Shown: positions 6,373 to 11,414 of the stretch, piece by piece
How positions within the stretch are numbered: the stretch's first letter is position 1
Layout: the number at the start of each line of letters is the position of its first letter
NCBI GenBank assembly: GCA_964473895.1
Contig: CAYYRE010000054.1
Location: 1-17,458 of the forward strand
Source: Sulfidibacterium sp964473895
GTDB taxonomy: Bacteria; Bacteroidota; Bacteroidia; Bacteroidales; F082
DNA: 17,458 nucleotides
Reading direction: 5' to 3'
Notes under the pieces: model-generated
Told to the model about the DNA's origin: nothing
Databases searched by the model: none
What the model saw: the letters and a program-made list of their open reading frames with translations, nothing else
Position numbers and translations under genes: made by a program

Positions 6373-6975
6373 TTATGAACAAACAAACAACCTGACAATA
6401 TCTGCAAAGAGATGCTTCTCCTCTTTTATACGGAATCCGGCCAATAGAAGATTTTGTTTTGTATTCCGCACCATGCTGGTACCCACCAAAGGCACTGTTA
6501 ACCCGCTCATGGCATACAAAAACAGATTGGGGAACCACCGTGTACTTTTCATATGCTCTAAAAAAAGGGCCTTTCCTCCGGGTTTAAGCACCCGCTTCAC
6601 TTCTTTAAGTCCCTTTACCGGATCGGGAACAGTACAAAACACAAAAGTGGACACCACATAATCAAAAGCGTTGTCCGGAAAGTCCAAATGCATCACATCC
6701 ATTTCCAGCAATTCCAGCTTCCCCTGAAAACCCTTTGCTTTTTTACGGGCTTTTTCCAGCATTCCCCGGCTAAAATCTATTCCGGTCACCCGGATTTCCC
6801 TTCCGTAATACGGAAAATTCTTTCCCGTTCCCACGCCCACTTCCAGTACCGTTGTCCCCGCAGGAATTTTTTCGAAAACCAGTTGTCTCCATTTTCCAAA
6901 CCTGCTTCTTTCCAGGAAAAGTTCCGACGCATCATATACCTTTGAAAACCGGTCGTACTTTTTTCTTGTTTCCAT
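6373..6975 (-). CDS. Class I SAM-dependent methyltransferase (UbiE/METTL7-like)
   Basis: The product has 200 residues. Motif I VLEVGVGTG (43-51) binds S-adenosylmethionine, with the acidic residue D67 ending strand 2 (VTGIDFSRGM). MDVMHLDFPDNAFDYVVSTFVFCTVPDP (92-119) holds motifs II-III, and EVKRVLKPGGKALFLEH (125-141) is the conserved post-motif of the Methyltransf_11/UbiE group. The substrate cannot be read from the sequence. The C-terminal part (NLFLYAMSGLTVPLVGTSMVRNT) is hydrophobic, suggesting a membrane-associated or lipid-like substrate. It lies 122 nt after a SHOCT membrane gene without a visible promoter or terminator between, so co-transcription is likely. The methylation of a thiol or metalloid compound is possible but speculative. 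Confidence 0.88.
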   Translation of the reverse strand: METRKKYDRFSKVYDASELFLERSRFGKWRQLVFEKIPAGTTVLEVGVGTGKNFPYYGREIRVTGIDFSRGMLEKARKKAKGFQGKLELLEMDVMHLDFPDNAFDYVVSTFVFCTVPDPVKGLKEVKRVLKPGGKALFLEHMKSTRWFPNLFLYAMSGLTVPLVGTSMVRNTKQNLLLAGFRIKEEKHLFADIVRLFVCS

Positions 6976-7097
6976 ATGAAATCTTTGTTTTGCACGCTGA
7001 TTATCCTTAGCACATCCGTTCCTTCATTTGGCCCGGAGCTGTTGCCCGGTACAAACGAAACATTTTATATCCAAACCGGTAGAAACCCCAAAAGCCA

Positions 7098-7301
7098 TTA
7101 CAGCTCTTGACGCATCTCATCATACTCCGCTTTGGTTATTTCGCCCCGGGCATACCTTTTCTTCAGAATTTCCAAAGGTCCCGGATCGCGATACTCATTT
7201 CTGACGAAAGGGTCTGCATTGCCGGGACGGTTGACCAATGTAATGAGGAACCAAACCAACAATACCATAACCAAAACTCCGCCTATCCACATAAATCCCA
7301 T
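7098..7301 (-). CDS. Small membrane protein with SHOCT domain (second copy)
   Basis: The product has 67 residues, with a single helix at about 4-23 (MWIGGVLVMVLLVWFLITLV) and a SHOCT motif at 41-67 (GPLEILKKRYARGEITKAEYDEM). It is clearly related to the protein at 5498-5719: both share (W)IGG at the start of the helix and a YARGEI/FARGEI core. The duplication of this small protein within one copper island suggests a functional link, perhaps oligomerisation with a membrane partner. It is the first gene after the promoter at 7383-7416 and has an unusually strong ribosome binding site. Confidence 0.85.
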   Translation of the reverse strand: MGFMWIGGVLVMVLLVWFLITLVNRPGNADPFVRNEYRDPGPLEILKKRYARGEITKAEYDEMRQEL

Positions 7302-7306
7302 AATAA

Positions 7307-7313
7307 CCTCCTT
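7307..7313 (-). promoter_or_regulatory. Strong Shine-Dalgarno site AAGGAGG
   Basis: Minus strand AAGGAGG lies with 5 nt between it and the ATG at 7301. Most genes here have only A-rich leaders without such a site, as is usual in Bacteroidota. This one fixes the start of the SHOCT gene and suggests efficient translation. Confidence 0.8.
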
Positions 7314-7382
7314 GTTTTTTTGTTAATCTCCGGTATACCTTGCAAGAGAAAACCCTTACGCACGGATACCATTTGTTGCACA

Positions 7383-7416
7383 CAAAGGTAAAACCACATA
7401 TCCATTTCATTGTTAT
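7383..7416 (-). promoter_or_regulatory. Promoter of SHOCT-methyltransferase unit: ATAACA-N20-TACCTTTG
   Basis: Minus strand: TACCTTTG (7390-7383) fits TAnnTTTG. ATAACA (7416-7411) lies exactly 20 nt upstream. The bases before it, CCATAATTGT, closely match those before the DUF302 promoter element (CCATAATTAT). TTGT-ATA-ACAA is a perfect dyad. The leader to the ATG is about 77 nt. Confidence 0.65.
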
Positions 7417-7464
7417 ACAATTATGGCTATAACTTATATGTTCTTTTGGTAAAAACCAGGGCAC

Positions 7465-7496
7465 AAAAAAACCCGGGCAATAAAATAAACCCGGGC
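7465..7496 (-). terminator. Terminator of the winged-helix gene
   Basis: On the minus strand, CCCGGG (7495-7490), a 12-nt A/T loop, CCCGGG (7477-7472) and then seven T (7471-7465). It stands about 35 nt after the stop of the 58-residue gene and upstream of the next promoter. Confidence 0.85.
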
Positions 7497-7531
7497 CATC
7501 ATCATTTTAGCTGAGAATTTCCCCCAACAGA

Positions 7532-7708
7532 TTATTTCGGTTCATAATAACACCGTTTGGGAGAAACAATTTTTTCTCCGGTTTTCAACGCCTTAATGGC
7601 TTTGTCCACTACTTTTTTCTCAATGCCTGCCATTTCGGCAATTTCACCGGCCTTTAAAGGCTTTCCGGCTTTTTTCAACGTTTCGATGACTGTTTTTTCT
7701 GCATCCAT
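7532..7708 (-). CDS. Small winged-helix-like DNA-binding protein, 58 residues
   Basis: The frame runs from the ATG at 7708 to TAA at 7534-7532. The protein starts MDAEKTVIETLKKAGKPLKA, continues GEIAEMAGIEKKVVDKAIKA and ends LKTGEKIVSPKRCYYEPK. The layout is helix 1, helix 2 (KAGEIAEMAG), a recognition helix (EKKVVDKAIKAL) and a basic wing (GEKIVSPKRCYYEP). This matches short winged-helix proteins found in anaerobic bacteria and archaea that end in a KRCYY-like motif. Cys53 is the only cysteine. It has its own -7 box (7740-7747) and terminator, so it is a single-gene unit. It is the only DNA-binding candidate in the window and may regulate the island, but its TAnnTTTG promoter lacks the RTAACA element of its neighbours. 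Confidence 0.8.
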   Translation of the reverse strand: MDAEKTVIETLKKAGKPLKAGEIAEMAGIEKKVVDKAIKALKTGEKIVSPKRCYYEPK

Positions 7709-7739
7709 ATTTTAGTTTTTTAATGATTTTTTGCGAGAA

Positions 7740-7747
7740 CAAATGTA
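7740..7747 (-). promoter_or_regulatory. -7 box of the winged-helix gene
   Basis: Minus strand TACATTTG matches TAnnTTTG, 31 nt before the ATG at 7708. No TAACA or TTTG is present at the -33 position; that region is A/T only. Confidence 0.55.
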
Positions 7748-7882
7748 ATCATATAATTTCATATTTGAATATTTTACAGAATCCTAATCACAGAAATGGC
7801 GCAAACATCAGCTTGTGCCTGTGCCTGTCTGTACACCTATATTAAACCCACAAGTACCATTTACAAGTTGAGTGTTTTTCAT

Positions 7883-7911
7883 AAAAAAAGCCCGTACCCA
7901 TGGCACGGACT
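7883..7911 (-). terminator. Terminator of the DUF302 gene
   Basis: On the minus strand, AGTCCGTGCC pairs with GGTACGGGCT (7911-7889) with two G-T wobbles and a 3-nt loop, followed by a seven-T run (7889-7883). It lies 25 nt after the DUF302 stop. Confidence 0.85.
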
Positions 7912-7935
7912 TTCTCATTTACAGGCTTGAAAACT

Positions 7936-8322
7936 TTATAACGCGTCCACTACCCGCTGCAACTTCACGGCAATCTCTTCAGCAATCACTTTCATACCCT
8001 CATTTTCAACAGCCGCCATGGCCGCCACCGGGTTTATGGAACTCACTTCCACATCTCCCTCTTTTTCCTGAACGATAAAATTACAGGGAAGCACTGTTCC
8101 GATCTTGTCTTCTACAGTCAACGACTTCAAAGCATAAGGCGGATTACAGGCTTCCAGTACCCGGTATTTTCTGAAATCCACATCCAGTTTTTCTTTTAAT
8201 GTTTTTTGAAAATCAATTTCGGCCACAACGCCGAAACCTTCTTTTTTCAGGGCTTCTTTGGTGCGCTCTATGGCGTCCTCAAACGAAACCTTCTGCAATG
8301 TCTTTGTGAAATAATAGCTCAT
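7936..8322 (-). CDS. DUF302 family protein
   Basis: The product has 128 residues and no signal peptide, so it is predicted cytoplasmic. The pattern is that of DUF302: an N-terminal strand and helix (SFEDAIERTKEALKKEGFGVVAEID), then TLKEKLDVDFRKYRVLEACNPPYALKSL, and LPCNFIVQEKEGDVEVSSINP. C59 in LEACNP and C80 in LPCN are the conserved cysteines. The family function is not established. Members are often encoded near heavy-metal or sulfur redox genes and could bind metal through these cysteines. It has its own promoter of the RTAACA class (8367-8400) and terminator. The HMA gene lies 125 nt upstream without a visible terminator, so some read-through is possible. Confidence 0.88.
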   Translation of the reverse strand: MSYYFTKTLQKVSFEDAIERTKEALKKEGFGVVAEIDFQKTLKEKLDVDFRKYRVLEACNPPYALKSLTVEDKIGTVLPCNFIVQEKEGDVEVSSINPVAAMAAVENEGMKVIAEEIAVKLQRVVDAL

Positions 8323-8366
8323 CTTTTTTATTTTTTAATGTTCGTTAATACGTTTTAAACATGACA

Positions 8367-8400
8367 CAAAATTAAGACATTGGCAGGGAATCTATGTTAC
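8367..8400 (-). promoter_or_regulatory. Promoter of DUF302 gene: GTAACA-N20-TAATTTTG
   Basis: Minus strand: TAATTTTG (8374-8367) is a TAnnTTTG box with GTAACA (8400-8395) exactly 20 nt upstream. The element is part of a perfect dyad TATGT-A-ACATA, preceded by CCATAATTA as in the promoter at 7383-7416. The leader is about 40 nt. Confidence 0.65.
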
Positions 8401-8447
8401 ATAATTATGGTTTCATCTTACAGGTTTTCCGGTACAACACTTTCTGA

Positions 8448-8738
8448 TCACCCTTCCGTGTGGTTACGCCGCTGCAGACGGCCCATGGCGCAGCTCAGAT
8501 ACGATCTGGCCACTAAAAAGCCATCATTATGCCCCGCCGGAGGATACCCCATTTGCGCCAAGCGGCGCTCCAAAACAGCAACGAACTCCTCTTTCCCTTC
8601 ATGTGTAATTTTTACCAACTTTTCCGAAACGGTTACGCGAACGGCTTTCACAAATTCCAGTTTCCGGAGTTCCAAACGGATGTAATGGGCACATCCGCGG
8701 CATTTCAGGTTTTCAACCTGTATGATTGTTGTTCTCAT
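8448..8738 (-). CDS. HMA-domain copper chaperone-like protein
   Basis: The product has 96 residues. Residues 1-66 form an HMA domain: MRTTIIQVENLKCRGCAHYI with the metal-binding C13 and C16, then VKAVRVTVSEKLVKITHEG and a second helix ending at MGYPP. This resembles CopZ/Atx1 chaperones that bind Cu+ in the cytoplasm and pass it to ATPases or regulators. Beyond the domain is an extension of about 30 residues with ARSYLSCAMGRL (C83). A similar tail (SYVSCAxGRM-like) is common in Bacteroidota HMA proteins. The ATPase here lacks an HMA domain, so the usual chaperone-to-HMA docking cannot apply directly. No promoter of the TAnnTTTG type is visible immediately upstream. It may be transcribed with the oxidase or from within the 249-nt spacer. 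Confidence 0.9.
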   Translation of the reverse strand: MRTTIIQVENLKCRGCAHYIRLELRKLEFVKAVRVTVSEKLVKITHEGKEEFVAVLERRLAQMGYPPAGHNDGFLVARSYLSCAMGRLQRRNHTEG

Positions 8739-8831
8739 ATAAAGTATTTATTACAACGTTTGGATTATTCAGATAAGAATAGTAATTTTCTTGGGCGGCC
8801 GGGCAGGCACTCCGCTTGTAGTCCCACAGGC

Positions 8832-8851
8832 AAAAACGTTGTTGCGCAACG
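8832..8851 (-). terminator. Possible terminator after the oxidase gene
   Basis: On the minus strand CGTTG (8851-8847), loop CGCAA, CAACG (8841-8837), then five T (8836-8832). The stem is only 5 bp. Just before it, 8888-8851 forms a stronger hairpin in which GGCCGGACAG faces CTGTGCGGCC with one mismatch. Together they could end transcription of the oxidase gene. Confidence 0.35.
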
Positions 8852-8944
8852 GCCGCACAGGAGCTTCCTCCGGTCGCTCTGTCCGGCCTGCATACACATA
8901 CGTTTTCGCCTTTGGAAGCTACCGCTCCGTTCCTTGCCGCAGCA

Positions 8945-8978
8945 TTCCGTAAAATGTAAACGATATCGTTTTCCGGAA
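8945..8978. repeat. Hairpin and palindromes just after the oxidase stop
   Basis: TTCCG-t-AAAA (8945-8954) faces TTTT-c-CGGAA (8969-8978), a 10-bp stem with one mismatch. Within it AAACGATATCGTTT (8958-8971) and TTTTCCGGAAAA (8969-8980) are perfect palindromes that overlap. No T-run follows, so mRNA 3'-end protection is more likely than termination. Confidence 0.4.
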
Positions 8979-8987
8979 AAAACAGAC

Positions 8988-10718
8988 TTAACGAATCACC
9001 ACCTTTTTCACAAGAAGACCATGGTCCGTTCTGATTTTGAGAAAATATACCCCTGCAGGATACCGCGAAACATTAATTTTCAGGCTTGATCCTCCCGCTA
9101 CTTTATGTTGATCCATTTTTTCTCCTGTCAGGCTATATAAAGCGTACGATTCAAGGGAACCGGCATCCGGTACGGTTTGAATCCGGATAAAACCATCATT
9201 GACGGGATTGGGATATACCGACAATCCGGAAGCATCCAACGAATTGGCCGGCACACCGGTTACCTGGCTCACCACTTTAAATTGCCCCATCATCCCTTGA
9301 TCTTCGTGGGTAAGCATATGGCAATGGTACATGTAAGGCACCGTATCATCGGCAAAATCATCAAAAACCGTGATAAACCGGACCGTCTCCTGCGATTTCA
9401 CCAACACCACATCCTTTCTTCCCTGCTCCGAAGGTCCCGGTGCATTTCCATCCCGGTCGAGGATGTAAAATTGTACATCATGAATATGAAAAGGATGAGC
9501 TATGGCCGAATTGTTTTTCAGCGTCCAAACCTCCACGCTGTTCAGGTTAATGGTATAATTTATCACGTTCATATCAAAGCTGACATCATTGATCAGAAAC
9601 TTTCCGTTCAGCTGGTCACGTCCCATGGTCTGGGGCGAAAAGGTCAAATCACGGGTAATGCTCGCCTCTTCTTCGGGAATAGGCGAAACGTTTGCCAGCT
9701 TGGCCGGCAGGGTCGTCACAGGCTGGTTGCCCGTTGCCCCCACTCGAAAAGCAATTAAATCAAAATCACTGCCGTTCAATGGGTTGGGATTGTATCCGTT
9801 CAACACCATGGAGGTATTTCTACCGGGATAAACGGCTCCGTAAATACCGTTGGGGAATTCCGATGCATAGCTCATCAATTGCACCGTTTGTCCTTGCAAT
9901 CCGCTGAAATCGATGAGTATTTCGGCCCGCTCGCCGGGAGCCAACTGTAAACGCGTCAGCGAAAGCGGTTCACTTAACAGGCCGCCATCGGAAGCTATTT
10001 GATAAAAAATCCGGTTGTCCGACAATCCCACATTAAAAACACGTTGCGAAGAACCGTTGAGCAAACGAAACCGCACCATCTGTTGAGGGACCTCGAGATA
10101 AGGGTCAATGGTGGCATTCACCATGGCCACGTCATCCGAATTGGAAGGAACCACAATTTGCTTGTTGTCATCAAAATCTTTGGTTTGCAACACCAATGGA
10201 AAATCGTCCACCCCATAAGTACGCGGCAGATTCAGTGCCGCTTCTTCGTTATCCCTGACAATAATCAAACCGGCAATCCCTTTGGAAACCTGCTCGTTGG
10301 TGTGTGTATGCAAATGAGGGTGATACCAATACGTGGCTGCTTTGTCACGAACTGTAAACTTCGGGTACCAGGAAGCTCCGGGGGCAATGGGAGTATGCGG
10401 TCCGCCATCATTGGCCGCCGACACATGCATCCCGTGCCAGTGCAATGTAGTGGTATCATCCAACCGGTTATTCACCGTAAAGTTCACCGAATCTCCTTTG
10501 TGCAGGATTAAGGTGGGGCCGAGAATGTTCCCGTTGGCTCCCATTGTAGTGGTATTCACCCCCTGATAAAATGAGAACTGCCCGTTTTGGAGCGTCAGGG
10601 TAATGTTGTTCCCCGAAAGGGTGTCGGGAATCAATAGCGGGTTTTGCGCCTGTGCAACGAAGCCCAACAGTAGCAAAAATGCGGTAAAATATGACTGTAA
10701 GTGTAATTTGTTTTTCAT
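8988..10718 (-). CDS. Multicopper oxidase with T9SS sorting domain
   Basis: The product has 576 residues. A signal peptide (KNKLHLQSYFTAFLLLLGFVAQA, about 2-24) precedes three cupredoxin domains. All four copper-binding motifs are present: HWHG (93-96), WYHPHLH (131-137), HPFHIHDVQF (408-417) and YHCHMLTHED (464-473) followed by QGMM with the probable T1 axial Met476. This is the CueO/bilirubin-oxidase-like group, which can oxidise Cu+ to Cu2+ in copper tolerance. CueO's Met-rich insert is absent. From about residue 498, LSVYPNPVNDGFIRI through PAGVYFLKIRTDHG to KKVVIR is a type A Por-secretion-system C-terminal domain, so the enzyme should cross the outer membrane and be surface-attached or released. 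Copper oxidation is inferred from context; laccase activity on organics is an alternative. The gene has its own promoter (10814-10847) and a 91-nt leader. Confidence 0.93.
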   Translation of the reverse strand: MKNKLHLQSYFTAFLLLLGFVAQAQNPLLIPDTLSGNNITLTLQNGQFSFYQGVNTTTMGANGNILGPTLILHKGDSVNFTVNNRLDDTTTLHWHGMHVSAANDGGPHTPIAPGASWYPKFTVRDKAATYWYHPHLHTHTNEQVSKGIAGLIIVRDNEEAALNLPRTYGVDDFPLVLQTKDFDDNKQIVVPSNSDDVAMVNATIDPYLEVPQQMVRFRLLNGSSQRVFNVGLSDNRIFYQIASDGGLLSEPLSLTRLQLAPGERAEILIDFSGLQGQTVQLMSYASEFPNGIYGAVYPGRNTSMVLNGYNPNPLNGSDFDLIAFRVGATGNQPVTTLPAKLANVSPIPEEEASITRDLTFSPQTMGRDQLNGKFLINDVSFDMNVINYTINLNSVEVWTLKNNSAIAHPFHIHDVQFYILDRDGNAPGPSEQGRKDVVLVKSQETVRFITVFDDFADDTVPYMYHCHMLTHEDQGMMGQFKVVSQVTGVPANSLDASGLSVYPNPVNDGFIRIQTVPDAGSLESYALYSLTGEKMDQHKVAGGSSLKINVSRYPAGVYFLKIRTDHGLLVKKVVIR

Positions 10719-10745
10719 GGTCGGTCTGTTTTTAGGTGTTTGATC

Positions 10746-10776
10746 CGGGTAAATATTATAATTATTTATGTACCCG
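10746..10776 (-). promoter_or_regulatory. Hairpin in the oxidase mRNA leader
   Basis: CGGGTA (minus strand, 10776-10771) pairs with TACCCG (10751-10746), with a 19-nt A/T-rich loop between them. It lies inside the predicted 91-nt leader, 28 nt before the start codon, and could affect translation or stability. Confidence 0.35.
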
Positions 10777-10813
10777 AATATTTAATTTGAATAATAAAAA
10801 AATACATTTGTCG

Positions 10814-10847
10814 CAAAAATAGTCTAACTCTCCCCAACCACTGTTAC
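10814..10847 (-). promoter_or_regulatory. Promoter of oxidase gene: GTAACA-N20-TATTTTTG
   Basis: Minus strand: TATTTTTG (10821-10814) matches TAnnTTTG, with GTAACA (10847-10842) exactly 20 nt upstream. GTGTAACAG is identical over nine bases to the element at the ATPase operon promoter. The 20-nt spacers themselves are unrelated. Confidence 0.68.
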
Positions 10848-10936
10848 ACTTTTTTGAAAAAGATTAATGAAATTTTGGGCACCGTCACCTCACCGTATCT
10901 CACCTCATTCCCATTTTATTCTCTCTTTTCAACGGG

Positions 10937-10959
10937 AAAAAGCGGTTATTTGACAACCG
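10937..10959 (-). terminator. Weak terminator-like hairpin after the PII-like gene
   Basis: Minus strand CGGTT (10959-10955), 7-nt loop, AACCG (10947-10943), C, then TTTTT (10941-10937). It is 53 nt after the PII-like stop. The stem is short. Confidence 0.35.
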
Positions 10960-11011
10960 GTGTTTACAAACGACCCTTCGGGCATGATTCCGGGCAGCCG
11001 CCACACAATCT

Positions 11012-11347
11012 TTATCCGATTTTGTTGATTTCACCCGTCCGGATGCGAATGGCTTTCCGGATATCGGAAACAAAAATCCAGCCGTCACCGCTTCGTCCCG
11101 TATGGCCATACTTTTGTATAACATCCGTCAATTGGTCCACCTGGTCATCATTACAAATCAGTTCGATTTTTACCACCGTGGAATATTTTTGCACCAGGTC
11201 GATGGAATAGCTGAATGATTCCTGGTCGGCCCATTGCGACAAAGCATTGGCATCCAAAACCGTCATGCCGGTCACCCCGGCCATTTCAAGTTTACGGATA
11301 ACGATTTCAGCCTGTTCTTTTCTGATATAAGCTTTTATTTCTTTCAT
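11012..11347 (-). CDS. PII-like protein associated with RND metal efflux
   Basis: The product has 111 residues and aligns to GlnB/GlnK from end to end without gaps: MKEIKAYIRKEQAEIVIRKLEMAGVTGMTV, then a T-loop region of normal length, then KIEL and the signature TGRSGDGWIFV with RIRTGE. From memory of E. coli GlnB, several functional residues differ. The uridylylated Tyr51 is Leu51. Gln39 and Lys58, which contact 2-oxoglutarate, are Trp39 and Val58. Lys90 of the ATP site is Trp90, while the two Arg of RIRTG remain. It therefore probably does not act as a nitrogen sensor. A distinct PII group is known beside CusABC-like genes, and this fits it. The gene lies 67 nt behind cusA, with a terminator between. 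Direct control of the pump or metal/nucleotide sensing is inferred. Confidence 0.88.
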   Translation of the reverse strand: MKEIKAYIRKEQAEIVIRKLEMAGVTGMTVLDANALSQWADQESFSYSIDLVQKYSTVVKIELICNDDQVDQLTDVIQKYGHTGRSGDGWIFVSDIRKAIRIRTGEINKIG

Positions 11348-11370
11348 GGCGTGCGTTTTTTGTGTTTACA

Positions 11371-11401
11371 ATAAAAAGGGGGCAGCCTGCAGGCCACCCC
11401 C
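11371..11401 (-). terminator. Terminator or attenuator between cusA and the PII-like gene
   Basis: On the minus strand GGGGGTGGCC (11401-11392), loop TGCA, GGCTGCCCCC (11387-11378), then TTTTTATT. The 10-bp stem contains two G-T wobbles. Only 23 nt lie between the T-tract and the PII-like ATG, and no -7 box is present there. So the downstream gene is likely expressed by read-through at a lower level. Confidence 0.85.
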
Positions 11402-11414
11402 GGAGCATTATGAT

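Larger units (their letters stand above)
8739..8987 (-). other. GC-rich 249-nt spacer with hairpins and a start-less open frame
   Basis: The stretch between the oxidase and HMA genes is visibly GC-richer than other spacers (about 8790-8950). On the minus strand a frame stays open from inside the end of the oxidase gene (about 9072) to TGA at 8715-8713, with no ATG, GTG or TTG. It reads FFPENDIVYILRNAAARNG, later SSCAAVAQQRFCLWDYKRSA, then QENYYSYLNNPN. The composition is protein-like and Cys-rich. It could be a gene remnant that lost its start or a dispersed repeat that happens to be open. An alternative ATG-started frame (8899-8765, 44 residues) overlaps it out of phase. I cannot assign a function. 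Confidence 0.4.
10719..11011 (-). other. Intergenic region between PII-like and oxidase genes
   Basis: These 293 nt hold the oxidase promoter, its leader and a weak terminator-like hairpin, each listed separately. The rest (about 10860-10936) shows only short direct GGTGA repeats on the minus strand. Small frames here (for example an ATG reading MPEGSFVNTGCQITAFSR) have no support. Confidence 0.5.

Noticed and set aside
8765..8899. 44-codon ATG-started minus-strand frame in the spacer
   Set aside because: Arg/Cys/Leu-rich, no leader signal, and out of phase with the more protein-like start-less frame; not supported as a gene.
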